NCBI GenBank assembly: GCA_945862475.1 | Contig: CAMAYW010000129.1 | Location: 1 to 6,847 of the forward strand | Source: Bacteriovorax stolpii | GTDB lineage: Bacteria > Bdellovibrionota > Bacteriovoracia > Bacteriovoracales > Bacteriovoracaceae | Direction: 5' to 3' | DNA: 6,847 nt | In this document: one piece after another, positions 6,826 through 6,847 of the stretch | Position numbering within the stretch: position 1 is the stretch's first letter | Layout of the letters: every line of letters begins with the position of its first letter | Notes under the pieces: generated by a model | The model's database searches: none | Told to the model about the DNA's origin: nothing | Seen by the model: only the letters and a program-made list of their open reading frames with translations | Translations under genes and position numbers: made by a program

Positions 6826-6847
6826 AGGGTTTTATTCCTTCATAGAT

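Overview
The window looks like a chromosomal segment of a low-GC, Gram-negative-type bacterium. The mix of short-chain acyl-CoA genes, a long Lys/Ala/Pro-rich histone-H1-like protein and a cyclic-nucleotide-binding regulator is reminiscent of the Bdellovibrionota (Bacteriovorax/Bdellovibrio relatives). That placement is an impression from gene content, not a demonstrated assignment. I see no transposase, integrase, tRNA, rRNA or CRISPR array.

Layout, left to right. Positions 1-910 (minus strand) hold the first 303 codons of a cyclic-nucleotide-binding-domain protein that runs off the left edge. Its ATG shares one base with the TAA of a thiolase (acetyl-CoA acetyltransferase, 910-2073, minus). 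A 104-bp gap then separates the thiolase start from a divergent plus-strand gene for an unrecognised 161-residue acidic protein (2178-2663). A symmetric hairpin terminator (2665-2697) sits between that gene and a convergent minus-strand gene (2699-3940). The latter encodes a 413-residue protein with an H1-like basic N-terminus, a K/E helix, an acidic stretch and a compact C-terminal domain with a C-x4-C-x9-C-x2-H motif. A 100-bp gap follows. Then comes a tight minus-strand operon, in transcription order: 3-hydroxyacyl-CoA dehydrogenase (5968-6825), enoyl-CoA hydratase (5196-5978) and acyl-CoA dehydrogenase (4041-5183).

Together, the acyl-CoA dehydrogenase, enoyl-CoA hydratase, 3-hydroxyacyl-CoA dehydrogenase and thiolase supply all four chemical steps of a beta-oxidation turn on short acyl-CoAs, or of the reverse butyryl-CoA route. 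Every catalytic residue I looked for is present. The electron-transfer flavoprotein needed by the dehydrogenase is not in the window. The cyclic-nucleotide-binding protein is probably translated together with the thiolase, which hints at signal-dependent regulation of, or alongside, this metabolism.

Most of the window is ordinary central metabolism. The parts worth a second look are the H1-like/Cys-His protein, the 161-residue orphan, and the coupling of the cyclic-nucleotide-binding protein to the thiolase. I did not find clear evidence of a new multi-gene system.
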